Assembly (NCBI GenBank): GCA_000827205.1
Contig: KN832566.1
Span: forward strand, 80,543 to 144,542
Length of the DNA stretch: 64,000 bases
From: Plicaturopsis crispa FD-325 SS-3
Lineage: Eukaryota; Basidiomycota; Agaricomycetes; Amylocorticiales; Amylocorticiaceae
Direction: 5' to 3'
Made by a program: the position numbers and the translations under genes. Shown one piece after another: positions 47,395 through 57,214 of this stretch. The notes below the pieces were generated by a model that saw nothing but the letters and a program-made list of their open reading frames with translations, made no database searches and was not told where the DNA came from. Positions within the stretch are counted from its first letter, which is position 1. Every line of letters begins with the position of its first letter.

Positions 47395-49772
47395 ATGTCA
47401 AGCCAGTATGTACAATTATTTGTACGTCTACTTGTCGATATACCGCATTCTCATGCTTTTACAGCATAGCTGCCCTGCTAGAATGGTGTGCTGCCAACGG
47501 CATCCGCATAGATCCGCGCCTGGAAATCAAAGCAACGCGCGAAAGGTCACTCGGTGTATTCGTACGCGCGCTAGGCCCCACGGACGCGACGGAAGCATAC
47601 ATCCCTCAAAATACGACGCGTGAGTTCTGCAATTTTGTGCTGGGGATGTATCCTTAAGTGACCACTCGCACGCCAAGTCGTGCACATCCCCAAGCGGGCA
47701 GTCCTTTCAGTGCGTTCGTGTGTGCTGTCAGCACACATACCCCAGGCGCCATACGGACACGAAGCGCATCTTGCGCTTTCTCTTGCACTTTACTGCGAAT
47801 TGTGAGTGTCTATACATATGATATAGCGTCATGGCCACTAACCAAACTAGACTGCGAGGCGAGGAGTCTCCTTGGTATGGTTACGTCCAGTCCCTTCCTG
47901 TGATACCCGTGGACATCGCGCTATTGTGGGGTGAGGATGCCCACATCTGTCCTACGTCTCAGTCACCCTCCGACAGTGGCGGTGACAATCTGGACACAGA
48001 GCACCGCGTAGATAGTATTGACGCACGTCAATGGATCAAGGGGACGGAGGTTGAGAAACAGCTTCGCTCACCAGGAGGGGGTTTACTGGTACAGCCTTTC
48101 CTAAGTCGACCGTTAAGTTTTTTTCGTCGCTGCATCGCTGAGGATCTTTACAGGAAGAGGCGCACAATTACTATCGCCTCACAGTTGAGCCTCTTGTTAA
48201 CGCACAACTCGGTACAAGGCCCAGCATCGGAGGATTCCTCCATGCCTACTCCCTGGTATCCTCACGCGCCTTTCTCGTAGATGCTTATCACGGGCTGGCT
48301 ATGGTCCCTATCGCCGACGCGTAGGTCCGCGTTGACATTCGACTCCTCCATTCAATTCACGCCAGCTTTCTTTGGGCATTGTAGCTTCAATCATTCACAA
48401 GAAAATCAAGTACATCTCGAGGTAGGTGCCACTCCACTCTTGGAATGTAGACAACTGCGTTCAAATTGTACCGCGTTGCCCACCTCCCACCTCCTCCACG
48501 TCCTGGAGGCGAGCTATCTGTCCGATACCTCATGGTGCCTGTTTCTCTACCAGACAGGGTATATTGCGAGCCGATGAGACGACAACTGATGACTCTTATT
48601 TTGGGTTTCTGTAATTTACAGAGCGATTTTGACGTTTGCGCTACGTGCGGATCGTTCGACGAGTGCCCCCACGACGAAGACGACGACGATCTCGCAGCAC
48701 GACCCCCTACGTCGATGCAACCCGTCTCTAGTACCTCGGACTCGGAGACAGTTGATATGGTGTCCAACCTGCCTATTCTGGTCCCAGCCTCAGATCGACC
48801 CGACGCGCAGACGGAGGTCTTCAATACGTACGGCGCCCGGCTGAGCAATGCTACGCTTCTCGCAAGATACGGGTTCTTGTTAGAGGGGAATGAGTGGGAT
48901 AGGATTGAATGGGGCTGGGCAGAACTGCTGGAAGTCGTGCGAAGAAAACGAGACGAGGGGGAAGAGGCGGCGCGGAGCTTCGTGCACAGGTATCGCGCGA
49001 TGGTGGCGGCCTGGCCCGCCTGGGAGGGATGGGAAGGTTCTGAGCTCGTGTACGAGCCTTCACTGGATGATACGGGAAGCCGTTCGACACTGGAACGTCG
49101 AGATCCGGCCGACATCGAAGTGGCGGGACGGGAACGAGAACTTCAAGCCAATATCAATGCGGACGGAAAAGTCTCGCATCATCTCTGGATATTCTGCGCA
49201 ATGCTAGCTGGGTTCATGGACAACGTTACGAAGGATGATCTGCGTCGTATAGCGGAAAAGTTATTGGAGTCCGAACAAGGGAATGAGGTCGACGAAGACG
49301 TTGGCCTCTCCGTACACGGCGGGATCTGGACGGCGAGCGGAGAAGAGAGCTTTCCTTCTATAGACCTGCGAACACAAGATGCACCAGATAGCCAAGGCCA
49401 AATAGAGGGACCACACCAGAAGTCAGCGCTAGACGAGACGTGCCGCGCAGTTGACTGGCTGTGTCGGGCTCGTTTGCAAAGTCACAAAGGTGGAAAGCTC
49501 AGCACTGAAGCGATGTGTAGCATGATCGACGTACGTTCGAGTCCCAAGAAGTTGCTGCGCCATGGTTTGGCCTTCACGATATCCTGAAACTGACGCACTG
49601 CTTCCAGGGACTTCCGCCAGGAAGGCGCTTGACGCGATTGGCGATGCTGCAAGTTCTCGGAGAATGTTCGCTGTTGGAAAGTTGTATAGCTGGATGGCGG
49701 GATATCAGGGAGAACTTGTCCGTGCGCACCCCTTTGCCTACGATGCGTCATGGCAAGGTCATCATGGCCTAA
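47395..49772 (+). CDS. SET-domain protein lysine methyltransferase (RLSMT/Rkm-like)
   Basis: SAM-dependent methyltransferase of the group with an insert-split SET domain followed by a Rubisco-LSMT-type substrate-binding domain. Fungal members methylate ribosomal proteins or other non-histone targets. The first exon codes MSS plus two bases, joined to HIAALLEWCAANGIRIDPRLEIKATRERSLGVFV. Then come LVHIPKRAVLSV, ESPWYGYVQSLP and WIKGTEVEKQL, the family's inserted region. The SET core SRAFLVDAYHGLAMVPIADAFNHS has the SAM-binding NHS. The catalytic-side motif is NTYGARLSNATLLARYGF. A long C-terminal helical domain follows, and the last exon begins GLPPGRRLTRLAML and stops at 49772. A CATCG/ECPHDEDDDD segment near 48.65 kb looks like a small insert. 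The exact substrate is unknown. Confidence 0.9.
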
Positions 49773-49878
49773 AAAATTCCGGGGGACATTCATGAGTAAA
49801 TGAAACGCGGCTTGAAAGATAGGACTGCAATTGGTCTGATGGGCGCAGTACATGGAACGTGGAACACGGTGATGGCCT

Positions 49879-51148
49879 TTAGCTGGGAACGACGAGAGCT
49901 GAAGACACTTCCAGATGCTTGACGGCTGATTCGCGCAATTCCCGTACTATTTCCTGGCGAATGCGAAATCCGTGAACAAACGCCCAATAATATTTCTCTC
50001 GTAACTCACCTGTGCTGGCTTGATAGCGTCGACGAGGCCCACTCCAGCACCGGCCCAAATCACAACCCCGTCAAGATCGCCGTCTTTGGCCCGTTGAGAT
50101 GCGTTGCGCATCAATTCTTCATCACTAGCGCCGCTTTCAGCCTCATCGACCATCTTGTTTCTAATGCCCCTGCCATCGATACCATCGGGCCAGCCCATCG
50201 TGCCTCTGGCACGGTCAAACGCCATGGATCGTAGCGTCGACGTAGCCGTCGCTGATACGAGTGCCTGCTTTTGGGCTTCCGAATACAGGCTCTCAGGCGT
50301 GGCCAAGAACCGTGTTCCGAGAACCGCCCCCGAGGCGCCCAATGTTAACATGGCGGCAACCTGTGCACCATTTGACAGGCCCCCTGCAGCGAGAATTGGG
50401 GGTGCATCGTCGGGAAGTGCGGCCAGGATCGAGGGAATCAGGACGTTTAATGGTGGAGCGGAGGCGTAACCGTGTCCTCCGGACTCAGAGCCTAGGGCAG
50501 GGCTATAGTCAGCGTGAGATGAATTTCAGACGGAATATGAAATACCCTGAGCTACTACAACGTCCACTTTCCAGTCGTTAACAGCAACGAGGGCTTGTTC
50601 TACCGTGCCGATCTGCGCGAAGATGGCCGTCTTGGGCTCTCTGCCTGATCGTCGGTCGTGCTCGCGCACTAAGTTAATCCATTTGCCCAAGTCTCGACCG
50701 CAACTCAGCCAGACTGCCTTGACTCCTTCATCGAGAACCAGTGTCAATTGTTCCCAGACATTAGAGCCTGGTTCTTCCATGAGCCATCCTAGAGCGCCTA
50801 CTCCGATGGGAAGTCGGTCCGACGGTGAGAGGGACAATGCTCTACGGGCTAATTCTAGTTCGCCTTTAAGCTTTTCTGCAGATTGACGGTAACCTTCGTG
50901 GAGAGCATCAGATAATCATTCACACTGTTTAGAATAAACAGAAAGCCCACCGATTGCTAAAAAGCCTAGCCCGCCAGCTGCAGTAACCTCCCCAGCGAGA
51001 GCTCCTCCGCTGCCGTTCGCCATACATGCTGACACGATAGGCAGGCGCAAATCTGAGGGAAGATTGCATTATTAGGAGCTACACGTGTAATTTCGTGGTT
51101 AGAATGCTCACCGAGGAGACGAGTGAGTTTAGTACCAATGCGCGACAT
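49879..51148 (-). CDS. Nitronate monooxygenase (2-nitropropane dioxygenase family)
   Basis: FMN-dependent TIM-barrel enzyme that oxidises alkyl nitronates such as propionate 3-nitronate. The start at 51148 reads MSRIGTKLTRLLG. After an intron come DLRLPIVSACMANGSGGALAGE and VTAAGGLGFLAIG, the first strands with the FMN site. The middle holds RLPIGVGALGWL and AQIGTVEQALVAVNDWKVD. The family signature follows across an intron, with a Gly-Gly-His-Gly (SESGGHGYASAPPLNVL), then ILAAGGLSNGAQVAAMLTLG and GAVLGTRFLATPES. The end is a VWAGAGVGLVD-type segment and a short helix, with the stop at 49879. It is convergent with the SET gene, 106 bases away. Fungal relatives often detoxify plant nitro compounds; that role here is inference. 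Confidence 0.9.
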
Positions 51149-51632
51149 GGCCAATCGAAATCAACTTGAAGCCAATGAAGTTGCAAAACACTGCAATGTT
51201 ACGCTTCAGCGTCCCGGGTTGCATTTACTTATAGCAAAATTCAGAGCGCTGCATGACTCACCGGTGTCGACGCCCGCGTATTCAGATGGTGTCCGACGAT
51301 ATCACGCTCAGAGTGTTTCTGGAGCCTGGTGACGCGATTCAGCCTTCAAGTTCGGCCGACGCTGCGAAGCCAAATTCGTCAATTCCTTCGCAAAAGTCTT
51401 CAGGAGACCATATGGACGCCTCAGTCAATGAAGGAAAGGCAGGCAGAGTTTGTCGAGGTCGCATATACGGTGTAGGAATTATTGCCTGAAGTCATCGCGA
51501 AATCTGGACTCGGTCAGGGGATTCTGCAGCCACATTTCTGTTTGGCCGAGCTTGACTGTGGCGTCAAAGGAACTCTAATCGTCCTCGACGCTCTTTGCTC
51601 ATTCCGCTCGTCTTCGACAAATCTTGCCCATC
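51149..51632. promoter_or_regulatory. Shared region between nitronate monooxygenase and SmB
   Basis: Divergent promoters of the two genes. A 78-codon plus frame at 51253-51489 (from 51286: MVSDDITLRVFLEPGDAIQ) overlaps this region and is unrecognised. Confidence 0.5.
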
Positions 51633-52353
51633 ATGGTATGTTATCAGTGCATACAGCTCTCAGAACAATGCATCTGACCATCCACTGTTTTTTTCATAGC
51701 CCCCTCCCAAATCCAAAGGCGGAAAAATGCTCAGTCTCATCAACTGGAGACTAAAAGTCACGATCAACGATGGACGTGCTCTTACTGGCCAAATGCTTGC
51801 TTTCGATCGGCATATGAACTTGGTACTGGCCGATTGCGAGGAGTTCAGGCGCGTACGACCGAAGAAGAAGCCCGGAGAGGAGACGGCGCCCGAGCAGGAA
51901 ATGAAGCGGACATTGGGGCTGGTTATATTGCGCGGTGAGACGGTCGTTAGCTTGAGTGTGGAGGGCCCGCCTCCAGTGGTCGATGACGATAAAAAGAATG
52001 TGGTGCGTAACCTGATTGGATTGGACACAATCGGTAATGGTGGATTACTGATCTTCCCGTGGTGTGTAGCTGCCCGTTGGACCAGGACGCGGTATGCCCG
52101 CCGGCCGTGGAATGGGTATGATGCCCCCTAGTGCGTCCTAATGAGAATTCTAATGCATGAAGTCGCGTTGCTAACGAAGAGTGAATCTTCTATAGTGGGT
52201 CCTCCCGGTTCGGTAGGGCGTCCCCCGATGCCTTTTGCTCCTCCAGGTATGCAGGGACCCCCTCCTGGCTTCCGGCCACCCGGTTTCCCTGGAGGCCCCC
52301 CTGGAATGCCTTTCCCACCCCCTCCCGGGTTTGGTGGACCTCCTCCCGGGTAA
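51633..52353 (+). CDS. SMB1: Spliceosomal Sm protein B (SmB/SmB')
   Basis: Core subunit of the seven-member Sm ring on U1, U2, U4 and U5 snRNAs. Exon 1 is only the start codon (ATG at 51633-51635), followed by a GTATGT donor. Exon 2 starts at 51700 with PPPKSKGGKMLSLINWRLKV. Sm motif 1 (INDGRALTGQMLAFDRHMNLVLADCEEFR) and Sm motif 2 (LGLVILRGETVVSLSVEGPP) follow. After two more introns the tail is the expected Gly/Pro/Met-rich repeat (GPGRGMPAGRGMGMMPP, then PPGMQGPPPGFRPPGFPGG), ending at 52353. Length near 190 residues fits. The ATG-only exon matters for annotation: predictors often start at the Met of KMLSL instead. Confidence 0.93.
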
Positions 52354-55300
52354 TGTAATCAACTTTTCTCCTCGAACAATTATCTTACCGTTCTCTTCTC
52401 GCTACCCTAGCTTCCAAGCCCCTCCTCAATGAACGCCTTTGTAACGGTTGTATTTTACTCGAGACTGTGTGACTACGACGATGTCAAGACAAACAGGCTC
52501 TTCAAAAGCCGGCGATGGTGAAGCGAGGCGGTAGGTTCTGCGATGTCCTGCGACTTCTTCCCCCAAAGGTTTGTAAACATGTCCAGCGTTGTTGATGTGG
52601 GACCCTGGCGATGTTTAATGATCAAGTGCTTTACTTACCTCTTGACTTGCGTGCCCTGTCTTCTACCATTGATTGGATCTTCTCTGTCACCGCTGGAGAA
52701 CAGTCAGGGTCTGACCAGGCATCAGCTGCTGTCCTTGTACCCCTTTGGACGTGGCAAGTTAAGCTTTCGAAACTCTCGCGAACATTGGAACTTGGACCGT
52801 GGGTCCTGGTACGCGTCTACTGCTCACCGCCACCATCTTTGTAGGACCAGCTGTTTCCCAAATGCGGTATCCCGAGGCTGGCGGGGCTCCATCTCCCCCG
52901 TATCTGGCCCTCTTCACATCCTTGCATTGACACGCGCCTACAGACACTGCCAGAACTCGCGTTTCTAGCGGTCATCTCGCCTTTCCACAGTGAGTTTGCC
53001 GTTGCGCTTTCACACAACTTCACGCCTTCTATCCACCCTCGGGTGTTCCCATTTTCGAATACCAGGGCGCTATGCATTGATTCTACCAAGGCAGGGTCCA
53101 AATATCGAGATGCTGCTCCGGGCTTCCACTGCGTGGTATCCTGCTGCATTGATCGGTGTGAAAGGCGTGACAGTGTAGCACTGGCCGCGAAAAGGAAATG
53201 CCGGGCGGACGATGGGATATGCTCCCCTGCCTTCACTGGACAACGTGGCCTTCGTGCTGTCGAATGTGGTGACGGGCGTATGTATCGAGTACGTCCTTGC
53301 AGGATGCTTAACCGTTAACGCTGAGTTTCACTGACTTCTGTCAGAAAGGACGGTAGACGAGGGTTCTGGGCCCGGCTGAACAAGGCTCCTAGTCGGTTAG
53401 CGTACTGGCTCACGACATGTCAGAATTCAGTTAGACTAGGGGACAATCGTGAAATTCTTTTCGGTCCCGACATAAACTCAACGCCAGGATCGCGCCCGGA
53501 CGCCTTGCGGTTAAGAAATGTCTGTAAACACTCATTTTGAAGCCTGATATCCACATATTTCCTTAATTGACACGCAGCATTGCAGGGAACGGGCGTCTGC
53601 GGCGGTCGATCGCCCCAGCTCATGAGTGTTCTGGGGTCATGTTCGCAACATCGCTAGGCGCCTTCATGAGATTTCGTCGTAGGCCCACAACGACCAGGCC
53701 CATCATGCCGAAAAGGCGGTACCGCGGTTTAATATGCAGACCGTGCCAGCCTGCCGTTGCTCCAACGGTTGCCTTAGTTGGTGCCGACTGCGAGCACGAC
53801 TTCAAGTTGATATCATCCAGATTAAGCTCAACAGCATCCCGACAGTCCGAACGTCTCGGGAACAGCCATTCGCGCTGTCACCTGTGCACATTGTATACGC
53901 TGTGTGATACAATCACTCTTACTGCTCGCGATGAGGAGTTGGACCTGACAAAATTGACGGTACATTTCGATGCCGAGGCGTCAGCGCACCGCAGTCAGCC
54001 TCTGCGCGGGTGAGTTCTTCGTAGCGCTTCCGACCTACTTACAAGAACTGATGCCTACTTTTAGTACAACGCACTGAGAGCTAATCAAGAAAAATCTCAG
54101 TGCTCCCGGCGGAACACGTCAACTGGCCTGTCAGACAGCGTTGTCAAGCTTCCGCCCCAGGCTTTCGCGGACAGAAATGGGATAGCTCGCGGGTGAGTCA
54201 TTACTGTGCATCAGCACCGTCCTGCGTGTAACCTTACCCCCAGGGCTCAGGTACTCCGGAAGGGCCGTCGCTGGAAGTCGACCCTCCCGCCCGACGCACC
54301 CTCCCCCGACGGGCGATGATAAAAAATTCTCGTGAACCGTGATATGTCAAAACTATTCCGGGCAGCGTTGATCCTCGGCATTCGCGCAGCAGCCGCGACT
54401 TGTCACGACCTGCGCATGGCTAGCAAATAATTCACCGCACGACATGGGACAGGGCGCACTCGAGTCGAATTGACGCGATGACAGGATGCGAGATTCAAGT
54501 ATTCGCGGGAGACGCATGCGCACAGTTGCGCTGGGACCAAAGTCCATGCGCGGGACCAAGGGTGCCTGGCATAAGACCCACGCGGGGACGAAAAGGGAGA
54601 AAACGCGCGGAACTATTCGAGGATTTGGCGACAATTATGCTGGATTGGGGGAGCGTGCGCCCAGGGGACGGCGCGGACGCGGAATCAAAAAGTACGCAGG
54701 GCGGCGCATCAGGAGGTGTGCGTGGAATGTCCGACTCGGCGATCTCGTTCTCGTCGCGCACGTTGGCCGGCCTACCTACGATGGCTCGTGTTGTTCTATT
54801 CCTTTGGGGCTCCAGCACATCGACTAGCATGTCTTTAGCACTCATAGATTGGCAAATTCCGAAGGAGATACGAGCGAGGAAGAAGTCCGAAATATCCTCG
54901 AGCTCCCCACGTCGCGACCTTGCGAAAGCTCAGAACGTGAACCACGCAATTCTCCCCAAACCCGATCCATCGGAGTTGCACACGCGAAACGCTGCACGAG
55001 AAACCTCGAGAAACACGATCATCACCCATCCTTAGCATCGCGTTATCATCTCTGACCTGCCACCGCCAGGGGAGCGATAAGTACCAGTGCAGACGGAAGC
55101 AAAACAAAAATTTGTATCCACTCGATCGAAAGACATCAGAGGATATCATCCAGGTACAAGTCCTCATCTTGGCGTGTACCCAACGCCTGACGATTGCTGC
55201 CCGTATTCGGTGCGTCCTTCGAAACACCGTGATACGAGGCTAAGATAAGTCCCCTCGTATAACGCCACCCTTCCCACTGTCGCTCCACCGCGTTCTTTCT

Positions 55301-55828
55301 GTGTTGCCACCTACTGGGAGGGTTCCAGCAATCGTAAGTAAACTTGGAACGTCCGAACTCTCGTATCGGCGAAGAAAAAAACCGTGCCCGGACTAAGTGC
55401 GATGCTAGAACTCAGAACCCACAGAACTTGGTTGTCTATCGCGATACGCCTTCGGCGCAGCAGGCTTACAAGGCTCCCGTCGCACGATCACACCTGAAAA
55501 TAGCACCTAAAAACAGTCTGAGCCATTCGGTGGACGGGTAATTATACAACTACAAGCGAAAAATCTATGTGTATATGTATGCTCTGAGCCAATAAATGAG
55601 TGAGCGAATTGCTCGATAGTCCATTTTACGGGTTGAGGGTTGAGGGGGGATAAGATGCAGCATGGTAAAGAGGGAACGTGTGTGTAGCAATGCGAAGGGG
55701 GCAAACAAATGTGGCGGGTAAAAGGGTAAATGGAATGAACGGTTGCGCGAATGGAGGGAAGGGCGTGAGCGCGGTGTATACGCGTTTTTGAGGGTTTCGG
55801 GGGTTTCGTGGGGGGTCATATAAACAGG
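52354..55828. other. 3.5 kb without a supportable gene
   Basis: Several open frames of 60-185 codons exist on both strands (52543-52968 plus, 52817-53236 minus, 53567-54013 plus, 54478-55035 plus). None has a recognisable domain. One plus-strand stretch (about 52764-52928, TATIFVGPAVSQMRYPEAGG) reads like part of a real protein, and a second open stretch follows in another frame (about 52925-53318). No start or splice plan links them. They could be remnants of a decayed gene. The right part (55.1-55.8 kb) is featureless 3' flank of the Ecl1-type gene. Confidence 0.45.
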
Positions 55829-56992
55829 TCAGGCGACAGCACGCGAGGGCTTGCGCCCACGGTTCCGGAAGGCAGGGTGTTCCTGCACACTTAGCTGCGG
55901 TGCTAAGTGGTGCCCGAGCGGGAACGCGAGTCTGCGCGACCATGGCCGCTGCGAGCCGTCCGGGTCGATGAATTCCTCCTCCTTCTCTGCCGCAGATCCG
56001 CGGTGGATCGGTTTCGAGGAGCTCGCAATCCAGTCCATGTCGTCGAGCAACGAATCGGGCACAGACGAGGACGCAGAGCCGAGTGAGTCCGACGAGTCAT
56101 CGTACGGCGGCACAGAGGAGGGGAGGGGTAGTGGTGCTGTCGGGTGATGGGTAGCAATAACGGTGAACGGGCGTTCTGTCGAGCTCTTGCTGGTCGTCTG
56201 AGCATCAGAAAGACGGGCGGCTTTCATAGACTTGCGGTCGTGCAAGTGCGGCGACGGTGCGCACCAGGAGCGCACCTGGGTTGCGAATGTGTCGAACACG
56301 GAAGATCTGGGGTCTACGGGCGGAGTGGTCGGACAAGGGGATGATGGTGCCGTCGACGACGGCTCGCAATAAGACCGCGCCGCGTGGGCGAGCGCCTCCA
56401 TATGCTGCTGCGGCGTCGTCACAGGAAGCGAGGGGCATGGTCGCTCGGGCTGAGGCGTGGACATGCACAATGTGGGTGGCATCGGTCGGCGCTGGGCGTG
56501 GAGCAGCTTCGGTGTGCTAATCGTCTTCACGACTCGTGGGCGAGCTTTCGAGGGCGGCTGCGGTGGTGAAGCTAATGGCGAGGAGCATCGTGTGGAGATC
56601 GAGTTGACGCGTGAGGGTGGAGTGGGGACAGAGACAGGTGGGCCTGCGGGAACTGCGCGTGCCCATGCGCGGATTCCTGCGTCGCCCTTTCCGTGCCATT
56701 CAATAGGGGACTGCGCATCCGCGACGTCAATCACGACGCTGCGGTCAGAGTCGTCCGCAAGAAACAGATCCTCTGGGACTGCGTCGCAATCCGACGGTAG
56801 GACGCGGGGGGCAGGCGGAGCCGCGGAGGACGACGCGTGCTCGGGTTGGTCTAGGGCAAAACAGTGCTGCGAGCAGTAGGGCTTAGAGCCCGACTAAAAT
56901 TTTAAATGACTGGTGTTAGTGGCTGTAAATGTGACATGGGGTGCAGCACTCACAATCCGCTTGCTGCATCGAAGGCACCACTCGGTGTCCAT
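55829..56992 (-). CDS. Protein with Ecl1-type zinc motif and long disordered tail
   Basis: The first exon (ATG at 56992) and the second join to WCLRCSKRI-SGSKPYCSQHC, a C-x2-C ... C-x3-C zinc motif like that of fission-yeast Ecl1-3. These are small proteins that extend chronological lifespan and respond to nutrient and metal stress. After it, about 320 residues are low-complexity Ser/Pro/Thr with short acidic patches (DLFLADDSDRSVVIDVADAQ, LLDDMDWIASSS). The last ~45 residues are basic (RRLAFPLGHHL, NRGRKPSRAVA). Yeast Ecl proteins are only about 80-90 residues, so this is a long version, as in other basidiomycetes as far as I recall. One intron of about 60 bases. The family call rests on the short motif only. 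Confidence 0.72.
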
Positions 56993-57112
56993 TTTCGCGA
57001 TGGGGGAAACCTGAGACAAGACTGGGGAAACGTAGGGCGTTGTTTTGGAGAGGAACGGACGGTGGGGGGACGAGGAGGAGGAGGAGGACGGCGGAGGGAA
57101 AGGCGACTTGAC

Positions 57113-57120
57113 TTTATATA
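57113..57120 (-). promoter_or_regulatory. TATA box of the Ecl1-type gene
   Basis: TATATAAA on the minus strand, 121 bases before the start codon at 56992; GA-rich sequence (CT-rich on the coding strand) lies between them. Confidence 0.5.
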
Positions 57121-57170
57121 AGGAGCGCCCACAGAACTCTCGAATGAGCGCAAACACGCCCAAACTGCTC

Positions 57171-57214
57171 GATCTCAGATCGCGAATATTGATTATTTTG
57201 CACGATCTGAGATC
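57171..57214. repeat. Perfect 12-base inverted repeat, 20-base spacer
   Basis: GATCTCAGATCG at 57171-57182 and its exact reverse complement at 57203-57214, with an AT-rich spacer. It sits about 180-220 bases upstream of the Ecl1-type start codon, just beyond its TATA box, so it could be an operator for a dimeric regulator. Confidence 0.75.

Noticed and set aside
44908-51148. Secondary-metabolite cluster around the terpene synthase
   Set aside because: Neighbours are housekeeping-type enzymes on mixed strands; no P450, transporter or regulator is adjacent.
52817-53236. 139-codon minus-strand frame
   Set aside because: Overlaps plus-strand protein-like stretches, has no domain, and no start context or splice evidence.
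54478-55035. 185-codon plus-strand frame
   Set aside because: No recognisable domain, and the opposite strand is also open over 116 codons in the same place; likely chance in GC-rich sequence.
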